The notes below the pieces were generated by a model that did not search any database, was not told the DNA's origin, and saw only the letters and a program-made list of their open reading frames with translations. A DNA stretch of 64,000 nt, taken from NCBI GenBank assembly GCA_012842395.1, contig DUSX01000034.1, positions 62,001 to 126,000 of the forward strand. Direction: 5' to 3'. The DNA is from Bacillota bacterium (GTDB lineage: Bacteria > Bacillota > SHA-98 > UBA4971). Made by a program: the position numbers and the translations under genes. The first letter of the stretch is position 1. Every line of letters starts with the position of its first letter. Of the stretch, positions 8,514-15,373 are shown in pieces.

Positions 8514-8610
8514 CGTAGCACCCGGCAAAGTGGGGTAAAACATCCGATTTTGCCCCATTTTTGCCGCGTAAGTGGGGACAAGCGAGGTTCCTTGCCCCAT
8601 CTGTGCTACG
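8514..8610. repeat. Iteron-like cluster inside an inverted repeat; candidate replication origin
   Basis: Four related sites alternate in orientation: tggggtaaaa (8531, plus), ttttgcccca (8548, minus), tggggacaag (8573, plus) and cttgcccca (8591, minus). They form two neighbouring potential hairpins. The group is enclosed by a perfect inverted repeat, cgtagcac (8514-8521) and gtgctacg (8603-8610). It lies in the largest non-coding gap of the leftward block, between two genes. Because the element encodes its own helicase, an origin is the leading guess; an operator array is the alternative. Confidence 0.6.
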
Positions 8611-8615
8611 CGCCG

Positions 8616-8858
8616 TCAGTGAAGAAGGTCCAGCGCCGCAAGGACGTCCGCGAGAATCGCCCGGGCCGTCTCCGCGTCCTCGCTCTCGCGCATGGCCTCG
8701 ACGTCCAGGGTGACGGTCTTCCCGGGGCGGGTCCTCCCCTCGCCGTCCTCCCAGTCCGGGAGGCTCACCTGCAACCTCCCGGCCTTCGGGAACCACCTCA
8801 GCACGTTCTTGCCGCTCGCCGCCACGATAGGCTTCTCATTCTCCCAGTACCGATTCAT
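8616..8858 (-). CDS. Hypothetical element protein (80 aa)
   Basis: An 80-residue protein with a beta-rich first half (KPIVAASGKNVLRWFP, RLQVSLPDWEDGEG) and a helical second half (DAETARAILADVLAALDLL). The ATG has aggagg at good spacing. The fold could be a small beta-sheet nucleic-acid binder, but I do not recognise a family. The stop lies six bases from the iteron-like cluster. Confidence 0.68.
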   Translation of the reverse strand: MNRYWENEKPIVAASGKNVLRWFPKAGRLQVSLPDWEDGEGRTRPGKTVTLDVEAMRESEDAETARAILADVLAALDLLH

Positions 8859-8870
8859 GCTTACCGCCTC

Positions 8871-8990
8871 CTATCTCCCGGCCTCGGCGCCCTCGGGCCG
8901 GGTGAACGCCGCCACGGGCTTCTGTGGGGCGCTCGCCACGCGGCGGCGGGTCCTCCTGTCGCGCCAGGATGCCCTGCAAGCTCGGGTCAC
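8871..8990 (-). CDS. Possible 39-aa protein; surrounding gap has a 20-bp direct repeat
   Basis: A GTG-started frame (8990) ends with a TAG inside the ribosome site of the next gene and has the codon bias of its neighbours toward its end (PQKPVAAFTRPEGAEAGR). Support is weak. Within 8859-9134, the 20-mer gcgccaggatgccctgcaag at 8961-8980 recurs at 9098-9117 with one mismatch. The gap may therefore be mostly non-coding or a decayed duplication. Confidence 0.3.
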   Translation of the reverse strand: MTRACRASWRDRRTRRRVASAPQKPVAAFTRPEGAEAGR

Positions 8991-9134
8991 CCCCTCGCGC
9001 GCGATCCCGTTCCGGGGTTTTCGGAGGCGCGCGCCCGGTCCCGGCGGCCTGCGTCGGCTTGCGCGGTAGGGGGGTGCAAGCGTTACCTCAATCTGCCGCG
9101 CCAGGATGCCCTACAAGGGGGCTTTCGCACCTGC

Positions 9135-9341
9135 TCAGGTATCATCCCCTGTCCCGCCCGTTTCTCGCGGCTCCCGGGGCCTCCTGCGGGCCTCCTCGCG
9201 GGCTTCCCGCACCCGGGCTCTCAGCACAGCCTTCCCCCGCTCAAGCGCCCGCGTCCAAATCTCGCGGTCGTGGGCAAGCAGGCTCAGAAACTCGGCCTCC
9301 GTCAGGACCATAACGCACCTCGGCAAGCGAACCTCGATCAT
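9135..9341 (-). CDS. Hypothetical element protein (68 aa)
   Basis: Starts MIEVRLPRCVMVLTEAEFL and continues as an Arg/Glu-rich helix (WTRALERGKAVLRARVREAR). The ATG overlaps the TGA of the upstream 39-residue zinc-ribbon gene (ATGA), and GGGGGTGA precedes it. The beginning resembles short phage proteins with one beta strand and a long helix. No function can be assigned. Confidence 0.6.
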   Translation of the reverse strand: MIEVRLPRCVMVLTEAEFLSLLAHDREIWTRALERGKAVLRARVREAREEARRRPREPRETGGTGDDT

Positions 9342-9457
9342 GCGCTCACCCCCAGACAACCGGGATTCCACCAGCACCGCCAGCGCCTGCCGCAGGCCGG
9401 ACAGCGATACAGCGCGAGGAGGCAGCGAGGACAGGCGTCGGCTAGTTGGCGTCGCAT
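9338..9457 (-). CDS. Tiny zinc-ribbon protein (39 aa)
   Basis: A 39-residue frame with two CxxC pairs (DACPRCLLALYRCPACGRRW) and four Trp residues. ATG 9457 is preceded by gaggaggtg at good spacing inside the end of the upstream gene, and its stop is coupled (ATGA) to the next gene. Both features make it more than a chance frame. It follows another zinc protein and the replication helicase, so a small accessory to replication or transcription is a fair guess. Confidence 0.6.
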   Translation of the reverse strand: MRRQLADACPRCLLALYRCPACGRRWRCWWNPGCLGVSA

Positions 9458-9792
9458 ACGCAATGCACCTCCTCGAACGCGCGTCCGGCCTCCTGCGAGG
9501 ACCACCTTGCCACGATGCGCCCAGTGTCGGGCGGGCAGCACCTCGCGCACGTCCACGGACCGTAAGCGATGCTCTGCCAGAACAGGGTCCCGCCGCACCG
9601 GTCGCACACCGGAGGCGGGAGGTCCGGCGCAGGCCGCAACAGGCGCACCAGCTCAGTCTTGCGCCCGATTAGCGCGGCCTTCAGCTCAGGCCTGAGCACT
9701 CCTGCTGGAGCCTCCACGCGGAGCTTGTCCCCGACGAGGGATACACGAGCACCTAGGGAACGGAGGCGGTCGAGGACGGCCTCGGGAGTCAT
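9442..9792 (-). CDS. Replication-linked protein: TubC-N-like domain plus zinc finger
   Basis: A 116-residue protein. Residues 1-50 (PEAVLDRLRSLGARVSLVGD, LRPELKAALIGRKTELVRLL) resemble the small TubC N-terminal docking-like domain often seen beside phage replication proteins. Residues 62-90 carry CDRCGG and CARCCPP, a four-Cys zinc site. The ATG overlaps the helicase stop (ATGA). The helicase lacks a primase or zinc domain, so this may act with it as a separate subunit. That is inference from order and domains. Confidence 0.6.
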   Translation of the reverse strand: MTPEAVLDRLRSLGARVSLVGDKLRVEAPAGVLRPELKAALIGRKTELVRLLRPAPDLPPPVCDRCGGTLFWQSIAYGPWTCARCCPPDTGRIVARWSSQEAGRAFEEVHCVCDAN

Positions 9793-11312
9793 ACCTCGAA
9801 CACCTCCCGGTCGCCGGTCTTGCGGTCGGAGTGAAGGAAGTGAACCTTAGTGAACCTTTTTTCCGGTTTTTCTTCTTGTACTGTACTCTCGCGAGAAATA
9901 TGGGAAATTGGTTCACTATCGTTCACTTGGTTCACTAACCCGATGCCGTACCACCAGAAGGGTCCCCCTGTGCTCCTGCGCCGCTCGAACCCGCGTTCCG
10001 CTAATCGCATGCCGAAGTTGCGCTGTGCTAACGGCCTTTCACCGTTCGCCTCGCACCACTCCACGTATGCCCTGTAGAGGTCCCCCGCTCTGGCCTTCGC
10101 GAGAGGGTTCACGGTGCAGCATTCCTCCAGGAAGTGCGCGAGAACGTCCATTTCGGCGCGATATGCCCCGGTCGCCTCGCGTACCTCGTCCGGCACTCCA
10201 AGACCGTGTTTCTGCCAGTCTAGGCACCCGCGCACAGCCCAGGCGAGAATGCCGGACAGCTCGGCCTCAAAACGGGCCATAAGTTCCCGCCTCGGGAGGC
10301 GTTCACCCTCGGGTATCCGCACGTCGAACGGGATAAGGCGAATGCGGTCCCAGATCGCGGCGTCCGTCCCTCGGATAACCGGCCTGTGATTCGTCCCAAG
10401 CCATAGCTTGAATTCCGGCTTGAATTCGAACCACTCGGCGCGCATGAACCGCGCCGTGATGGTGTCGCCTCCCGTGAGGTCCTTAATCTTCGCCTCAGCG
10501 AGCCTCCGGCCTTCCTCGGCCTCGGAGGCGTAGACGAACCGCGCACCCCTGAGCCTCGCTACGTCGTTCGGCACACCGTCCCGGTCACGCGCAAGGAGTG
10601 TGTCGGTTGTGGTCCTCGCTGCATAGTCGCCGAGGAGCAGTGCCACAGTCTCAAGGAACGTCGTCTTGCCATTTGCGCCGGTCCCGTAGAGGATGAAGCA
10701 AACCCGCTCGTCTGTGCAGCCGGTCAGGGAATACCCCACGGCGCGCTGGAGGAACGTCACCAGGTCCACGCGGCCTGCCATGATCCGGTCGAGGAAGGCG
10801 CACCATTGCGGGCAGGTGGCATTCGGGTCATAGACGACCGGCGCGAGCCTCGTGAGCAGGTCTCGCGGGTCATGCGGCCTCAACTCGCCTGTGCGCAGGT
10901 CAAGAGTCCCGTTCTGGCAGTTGAGCAGCCACGGGTCCCTATCCAGCTCCTCCGGGAGGACGGGAATCCCCGGCTCGGTCTTGAGGAGTTCCACCATCGC
11001 ACGGATTTTCTGCGCCGCCTCGCTCCTCAATGCATGTTTCGCGAGGTCCTTTCGGCGCCGGTCGTCTTCCTCTGAAGCGGCCTCAAGGTACATGCGCCTA
11101 ACAGTATCCTTCGCACGAGCCTGCACTTCGCCGGCCAGATCCTCCTTCCACCGCCTTCCATCCCAGACGAACCAACGCTGGAAGGGATGGCAGTAGCGCA
11201 GGTCGGGGCCGTGAGCTATCAGGAAGCGCCGCGCGTTTCCGAGGTCCGTCGTGTGCAAGTCCTCAAAAGGGTTGTGGAAACCTTCCTGCTGTGCTAACCT
11301 GGAAGTGGCCAT
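9789..11312 (-). CDS. D5/P4-family phage replication helicase (SF3), lacking a primase domain
   Basis: A 507-residue protein with the D5_N region (RDPWLLNCQNGTLDLRTGEL, LLTRLAPVVYDPNATCPQW) and an SF3 ATPase: Walker A GTGANGKT at residues 210-217, Walker B region ARFVYASEAEEG and sensor motif FKLWLGTNHRP. A winged C-terminal part follows (GDLYRAYVEWCEANGERPLA). P4-type alpha proteins also carry an N-terminal TOPRIM or prim-pol domain; here only about 110 unassigned residues precede D5_N and no primase motifs are visible. ATG 11312 has aaggaggt at ideal spacing. It should unwind the element's origin. Confidence 0.93.
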   Translation of the reverse strand: MATSRLAQQEGFHNPFEDLHTTDLGNARRFLIAHGPDLRYCHPFQRWFVWDGRRWKEDLAGEVQARAKDTVRRMYLEAASEEDDRRRKDLAKHALRSEAAQKIRAMVELLKTEPGIPVLPEELDRDPWLLNCQNGTLDLRTGELRPHDPRDLLTRLAPVVYDPNATCPQWCAFLDRIMAGRVDLVTFLQRAVGYSLTGCTDERVCFILYGTGANGKTTFLETVALLLGDYAARTTTDTLLARDRDGVPNDVARLRGARFVYASEAEEGRRLAEAKIKDLTGGDTITARFMRAEWFEFKPEFKLWLGTNHRPVIRGTDAAIWDRIRLIPFDVRIPEGERLPRRELMARFEAELSGILAWAVRGCLDWQKHGLGVPDEVREATGAYRAEMDVLAHFLEECCTVNPLAKARAGDLYRAYVEWCEANGERPLAQRNFGMRLAERGFERRRSTGGPFWWYGIGLVNQVNDSEPISHISRESTVQEEKPEKRFTKVHFLHSDRKTGDREVFEV

Positions 11313-11354
11313 GCTGAACCTCCTTCCGGAACCCCGGCGCGAGCCGGGCCTTTT

Positions 11355-11558
11355 CTACGCCTCGCCGTTCCGCGCCCGCTCCCACCGGGCCGTCTGCTCC
11401 TCGATCCAGCGCCGCAACCACGACGCCGGAATGCGGCAGGTCCGCCCCAAGCGAATGGTCGGGATCTCCCCACGGTTAATGGCCTCATAAAGGAAACTCC
11501 GGCTGTACCCGCACATTTGGGCCGCCTCGGTGACGGTCAAAAGCAACTTCTCAGGCAT
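11355..11558 (-). CDS. Excisionase-like helix-turn-helix protein
   Basis: A 67-residue MerR-like/Xis winged helix: LLTVTEAAQMCGYSRSFLYE, AINRGEIPTIRLGRTCRIPA, then a Trp-rich basic helix. This is the usual form of excisionase/AlpA-type proteins that direct excision and may activate transcription. ATG 11558 lies inside the end of the XRE gene, so they are coupled. It is preferred to the longer frame because the conserved domain starts at once. Confidence 0.85.
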   Translation of the reverse strand: MPEKLLLTVTEAAQMCGYSRSFLYEAINRGEIPTIRLGRTCRIPASWLRRWIEEQTARWERARNGEA

Positions 11559-11757
11559 GGTCCCGCTCATCGTCGTCGCCCTCCAAATCCTCCACGGCGA
11601 CGCCCAGGGCCGCCGCAAGCCTCTCCAACTGCGAGTGATACGGTTTCGCATACCCGCGCTCGAAAGCACTTATCAGCTGAGGATGCAGCCCCGCCAGGTA
11701 CGCCAACTGCGTCTGCGTCATGCGGCGCGCCTGCCGCAGCTCACGCAACTTCCGCAT
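11551..11757 (-). CDS. XRE-family repressor-like regulator
   Basis: A 68-residue single helix-turn-helix protein (ARRMTQTQLAYLAGLHPQLI, SAFERGYAKPYHSQLERLAA) with a short acidic tail. It has no ligand or self-cleavage domain, so induction by RecA-style cleavage is not expected. It heads the leftward operon and faces the divergent region 11758-11872, which is where it would bind. It probably decides whether the replication and capsid genes are expressed, as Stl or CI-like proteins do in other satellites. Confidence 0.87.
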   Translation of the reverse strand: MRKLRELRQARRMTQTQLAYLAGLHPQLISAFERGYAKPYHSQLERLAAALGVAVEDLEGDDDERDHA

Positions 11758-11872
11758 GTTCTGTCGCCCCCCTTGACGGAATTTGCTTCTCGCGTTAAGT
11801 TTAAATCAGGGACACACGGGGTCCGAGTATCTTAGCGCGTGATTATCGCGTGATGCGTGGAGGCGTACCAGA
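11758..11872. promoter_or_regulatory. Divergent control region of the element
   Basis: It separates the leftward and rightward operons. On the plus strand, TTGACG and TAAGTT are 17 bases apart. A direct repeat of cgcgtgat (spacing three bases) lies near 11835-11853, followed by a third partial copy, and could be an operator. No clear minus-strand promoter was found. All assignments are by eye. Confidence 0.45.
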
Positions 11873-12805
11873 TTGGAGCTGATTCCTGGGCAATTTGAGT
11901 TCTTGTGGGACGTTCCGGACCGAGGCTTCGTGTGGGATGACGCCGCCGAGCTGCTTCCGGGCACCACGGGGAAGCCAGCGCCCGGCCAGCGCCGCCTTGC
12001 ACCGCCGTATCTCGTCCAGCACCCAGAGACAACTTCCCGCCTGCGCCGTCGGCCGCTAGAGGATGGAACACTATTCTTGGAGTTTGCGTCTCTCGAACCC
12101 ACTCCGGAGGCTATTCTCAAGTTCGCCAACAAGCATGGCTTCTTGGGCCTCACGGTTGCGCTTATGCCTGCAAACGGACGATCCGAGTTACGCTTAGGAG
12201 AAAGTCTCGCGGCCTGGGTTGCAGCGATAGAGGACATGCACGCCTACGTTCAGGTATGGGAAATGCTACAGCGTCGCGATGCGGGAGGGCTCGGGCAGTT
12301 TATCGTGTGGAGCCCCGACGGTAGCGGGGTCACGTTCTATGCAGGCGGTCTCGAAGACGTTCCGAGGGACCGTGGGGGCCTGCCCAGACACCCGTTCTAC
12401 CATATCGCGCACAAGTATGAGTTCGCGGATCATCTCGCGAAGTGGAGGCTCGGAGACGTAATAGAACCCGCGCGGCTCCTGCTTGTGCGTGTGGTCAGCG
12501 AACGCCTCAACGGGCAAGCCTCGCCGCGCCTGCTCCTCAGCCGAAAAGGGAACGGGTTCGCGGGCTTCGTCATGCCAACGAACCTCTACAGTGCTATGTG
12601 GGTCCAGTTCTACCGTGCCATTTTGGGTGAAGCGCGGTATCGCCGATGCGAGATTTGCGGCCAATGGATGGACGTTACGTACTCCCGGCGGGATAAACGG
12701 CAACACACGGAATGCGGGTGGCGGGTGCGAGGACGACGGCGCAACGAAAAGAAACGCAAAGCACGGCAAGCATTGCAAGACACGGGAGGCACAGACAGGC
12801 CATAG
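11873..12805 (+). CDS. Hypothetical protein with C-terminal CGNR-like zinc finger
   Basis: A 310-residue protein. The first 200 residues have no family I recognise. The C-terminus has the arrangement of CGNR/ABATE-type zinc fingers: a helix (LYSAMWVQFYRAILGE), then RRCEICGQWMDVTYSRRDKR and HTECGWRVRGRRRNEKKRK, a Cys/His set with a basic tail, suggesting DNA or RNA binding. The start is TTG 11873 with a ggaggcg site. It is the first rightward gene and leads toward the integrase. Cargo or a transcription regulator are the two likely roles. Confidence 0.6.
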   Translation: MELIPGQFEFLWDVPDRGFVWDDAAELLPGTTGKPAPGQRRLAPPYLVQHPETTSRLRRRPLEDGTLFLEFASLEPTPEAILKFANKHGFLGLTVALMPANGRSELRLGESLAAWVAAIEDMHAYVQVWEMLQRRDAGGLGQFIVWSPDGSGVTFYAGGLEDVPRDRGGLPRHPFYHIAHKYEFADHLAKWRLGDVIEPARLLLVRVVSERLNGQASPRLLLSRKGNGFAGFVMPTNLYSAMWVQFYRAILGEARYRRCEICGQWMDVTYSRRDKRQHTECGWRVRGRRRNEKKRKARQALQDTGGTDRP

Positions 12806-12849
12806 CGCCGCGGGCCACGATAGGGGGCCGGGCGAAAGGAGAATGAACA

Positions 12850-13116
12850 GTGGGAGAGGCGATGGTTCTGGCACTGAGTCTGAACGATTCTAACCCTGGA
12901 ATGCGGAGACTAATCATTGTCCGAGAGGGGGCAAACGGGCTCGAAATTCATGAGCGGCGCGTGTCTCGCGATAGCGATCCGCTACGGAGGCAGAGGGAAG
13001 AGGCGAGGGTCGCCTGTAAGCGCCATGACGATCCACTGTGGGGCGAGCTTGAAGACATATTCAGGGACGTTCCCGCAGCCCTAAGCCTGGAGGCGAAAGC
13101 CAATGTCGAAGCGTAG
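12850..13116 (+). CDS. Hypothetical element protein (88 aa) upstream of integrase
   Basis: An 88-residue protein (GTG 12850 with gaaaggag; ATG 12862 also possible) containing RRLIIVREGANGLEIHERRV and ending DIFRDVPAALSLEAKANVEA. The stop overlaps the integrase ATG by 14 bases, so it is probably co-translated. The family is not recognised. Confidence 0.62.
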   Translation: MGEAMVLALSLNDSNPGMRRLIIVREGANGLEIHERRVSRDSDPLRRQREEARVACKRHDDPLWGELEDIFRDVPAALSLEAKANVEA

Positions 13117-14290
13117 GGGTCACGGGGAGGGTTCCATCTACCAGCGTAAGGACGGGCGATGGTGCGCCACCGTCACCGTGGGCAGGGATGCCACCGGCAA
13201 GCCTAAGCGGAGGTACATTTACGGGCGCACAAGGAAGGAGGTCCAGGAACAGCTAACGAAGCTCCTTGCCGACGCGCAAGGCGGCCTGCCGATTGACGTG
13301 ACAAAGCAGACGGTCGGGCAGTTCCTGCTGCACTGGCTGAATGACACCGTCCGGGGCTCTCGGGCGCCGAAGACGTACCTTCGGTACGAAAGCACGATCA
13401 ATACCCACCTCATCCCCGCCCTGAGCAACATCCCCCTGGCGAAGCTCGCTCCACAACACCTTCTGCGCCTCTACAGGGAGCTACAGGACGCCGGCGGGCA
13501 CGACAAGGCGCACAAGTGCCATGCGACCTTGCACTGTGCCCTGAGCACAGCCGTCAAGTTGGGGCTTATTCCTCGCAACCCTGCCGACCTTGTTGACGCC
13601 CCGAGGGTCGAGCGAAAGGAAATGCGGGTCCTCACACCCGAGGAGACCGCCAGGCTCTTTGATGCCGCCCGGGGCGATAGATACTATGCCTTATACGTCC
13701 TCGCGGCCACATGCGGCCTGCGCCTGGGTGAATTGCTCGGCCTGAAATGGCAGGACATCGACTTCGACGCAGGAACCCTCCAGGTGCAGAGGCAGCTTCA
13801 GTGGATTACGGGAGCAGGGCCGACGTTTAAGGAGCCGAAAACCAAAGGCTCCCGCCGCACAATCTACCTCCCCCGTCTCGCGATTGACGCCCTGAAGGAG
13901 CACCGCAAGCGGCAGGCCGCCGAAAGGCTCAAACTGGGCGAAGTATGGCAGGCTCAGGACCTCGTGTTCCCCTCCGAGATAGGAACGCCCGCTAATCCAT
14001 CAAACATCTATAAGTGGTCCTGGCACCCGATTCTTGAGAAGGCAGGATTGCCCCGAATCAGAATTCACGATCTGAGGCATACCGCCGCGAGCCTCCTGCT
14101 CCTCGCGAACGAGAATCCCCGCGTGGTGCAGGAGCTACTTGGGCACTCGGATATATCGACCACGCTCGGGATATATAGCCATATCCTGCCCTCGATGAAG
14201 CAACGGGTCGCGGCCACGATGGACAGAATCCTTTCCCCTCAGCCCGAACAGCGCAGGGTCCGAGGGTCGGATGAACCTACGGTTATTTGA
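13103..14290 (+). CDS. int: Tyrosine-recombinase integrase with AP2-like arm-binding domain
   Basis: A 395-residue integrase. Residues 1-60 are the AP2-like arm-binding domain (GEGSIYQRKDGRWCATVTVG), followed by a SAM-like core-binding domain (TVGQFLLHWLNDTVRG) and the catalytic domain. Catalytic residues are Arg in CGLRLGELLGLKW, HDLRHTAAS (His-x-x-Arg), LGHSDISTTLGIYSH (His and the nucleophile Tyr). It lies 125 bases from attR and reads toward it, the usual place for an enzyme that recombines at a tRNA 3' end. It should carry out integration, and excision together with the Xis-like protein. Confidence 0.96.
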   Translation: MSKRRGHGEGSIYQRKDGRWCATVTVGRDATGKPKRRYIYGRTRKEVQEQLTKLLADAQGGLPIDVTKQTVGQFLLHWLNDTVRGSRAPKTYLRYESTINTHLIPALSNIPLAKLAPQHLLRLYRELQDAGGHDKAHKCHATLHCALSTAVKLGLIPRNPADLVDAPRVERKEMRVLTPEETARLFDAARGDRYYALYVLAATCGLRLGELLGLKWQDIDFDAGTLQVQRQLQWITGAGPTFKEPKTKGSRRTIYLPRLAIDALKEHRKRQAAERLKLGEVWQAQDLVFPSEIGTPANPSNIYKWSWHPILEKAGLPRIRIHDLRHTAASLLLLANENPRVVQELLGHSDISTTLGIYSHILPSMKQRVAATMDRILSPQPEQRRVRGSDEPTVI

Positions 14291-14305
14291 CCAATGCTCG
14301 TTTCT

Positions 14306-14325
14306 GACAGCAAAACTGACAGCAA
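14306..14325. repeat. Putative integrase arm-type sites, right end
   Basis: gacagcaaaa at 14306-14315 and gacagcaatc at 14318-14327 match the sites inside attL (the right copy of the second is degenerate). Same orientation as at the left end. Confidence 0.6.
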
Positions 14326-14415
14326 TCGGAGAAGAAAAACGTGCATCTGGGTGGAAATGGTAGACATAACGCCCAGCTAGAAGGACGGTAAGGACGACTA
14401 TGGACGGTTCGGAAT

Positions 14416-14464
14416 GGTCTCCAAAACCGTAGGTTGCGGGTTCAAGTCCTGTCTCCCCTGCCAG
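14416..14464 (+). other. attR of the integrated element (tRNA-Trp 3' fragment)
   Basis: The exact copy of 6191-6239, consisting of the tRNA-Trp anticodon arm through CCA with no 5' half upstream. It is the displaced host end of the original gene, followed by the host terminator. Confidence 0.93.
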
Positions 14465-14475
14465 AAAAGGTTTAG

Positions 14476-14500
14476 CCCCGCGAGAATTCGCGGGGTTTTT
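14476..14500 (+). terminator. Original tRNA-Trp terminator, displaced by the element
   Basis: An 8-bp perfect stem (ccccgcga/tcgcgggg, loop gaat) is followed by five T residues on the plus strand. It lies 12 bases after attR, which is where the tRNA-Trp terminator would sit in the empty site. Confidence 0.85.
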
Positions 14501-14517
14501 CTATTATGCCGCTGCTC

Positions 14518-15030
14518 CTAAGGTCGCGTCGCGGCTTCAAGGCTTGCGACGTTCCTTGCGCGGGCATCTTTGAGTCTACGGATGAGCGCCTCCGTGCGAG
14601 CGATCCGCGCGCGCGTTTCGCCGGGGCGGACGGTCGTCGCGAAGTAGAGCACCGCACCCTCGTTGCTTCCGCGAGGAAGCAGGTACAGGGGCATTACTAC
14701 CTCCGAAAGGCTCTCCGCGTCACCGCCCGGAGTGGAAGCACCCTGCGTTTCATCAAAGGGGATCACCACGGCTTTATCCGCCTCCACACGATCAACGACA
14801 CCAGTCCAGCACGCGCGCAGATCCTCGCTTCCATCATCCGCCGCGCCATGGATAATCCTCTCAAGGAGAACGCCGAGGCTGCCCACCACCAGCGTGACGA
14901 CTATGGCTGTCGCCACGAGCCCCAGCCAAGCCCCTGGAGGGATCGTTTCCTGCTGCCGTGCCTGCCATGCGGGACCTCGGCCGGCCCGGGCACGCCTGCG
15001 CTTCATGAGCTCATCGCGTTCGTTCGGCAT
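14518..15030 (-). CDS. Membrane-anchored DUF3006 protein
   Basis: A basic N-terminus (DELMKRRRARAGRGPAWQAR) leads into one membrane helix (WLGLVATAIVVTLVVGSLGVLL). An outside part follows with a DUF3006-like segment (ACWTGVVDRVEADKAVVIPF) and a basic helical tail. DUF3006 domains are small beta folds of unknown role, common in Firmicutes. ATG 15030 has a ggtggag site and is preferred; a frame starting at 15096 adds 22 residues without a ribosome site. The gene is adjacent to, but not part of, the integrated element. Confidence 0.65.
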   Translation of the reverse strand: MPNERDELMKRRRARAGRGPAWQARQQETIPPGAWLGLVATAIVVTLVVGSLGVLLERIIHGAADDGSEDLRACWTGVVDRVEADKAVVIPFDETQGASTPGGDAESLSEVVMPLYLLPRGSNEGAVLYFATTVRPGETRARIARTEALIRRLKDARARNVASLEAATRP

Positions 15031-15308
15031 GTTCTCCACCCCAGTCGTCGCGGGCGCTCGCGCTCCAGCCCGCTCGCATGCCTTTGTTTTCTCCATGCGC
15101 CACCAGCGATCCTACGATGTAGTCCCATGTTCATCCTTTAGTTGGAGCACAACAAGTTGGAGCGTACGGGACACGCCCCCGGCCCGGGGACGAGCCAAGC
15201 CGCACGGCGCCGTCCAGCTAGGTCGTTGGCCCGGTTAGCGTAAGGTCTCTGTTGGTAAGTATAGGATGAATGAAGAAGAGAGGCCTCAGGCAGTTGGCTG
15301 GATGCCTG

Positions 15309-15337
15309 TTGCCTTGCCGCGCAGTCCTTGGTAGAAT
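15309..15337 (+). promoter_or_regulatory. Sigma-A promoter of the histidine phosphatase gene
   Basis: TTGCCT (15309-15314), a 17-base spacer and TAGAAT (15332-15337). The 343-base gap 15031-15373 shows nothing else that I can name. Confidence 0.65.
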
Positions 15338-15373
15338 GAATGAGGCTACGGCTGGGAAGGAGACCGTCACGGC

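Larger units (their letters stand above)
6191..14464. mobile_element. Integrated capsid-bearing phage-satellite-like element in tRNA-Trp (8.2 kb)
   Basis: The element is bounded by perfect 49-bp att repeats. A tyrosine integrase sits beside attR and putative arm-type sites lie inside both ends. The leftward block is capsid, small genes, SF3 helicase, Xis-like and XRE regulator; the rightward block is a zinc-finger protein, a small protein and integrase. Genes are tightly packed and intact. There is no terminase, portal, protease, connector, tail, lysis or transposase gene. This fits a minimal satellite that replicates by its own helicase and contributes its own coat. A deleted prophage is the main alternative. 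Confidence 0.85.

Noticed and set aside
6163-14464. Two tRNA-Trp genes
   Set aside because: The second copy at 14416-14464 has only the 3' part of the tRNA, with unrelated sequence in place of the acceptor 5' strand and D-arm, so it is an att remnant.
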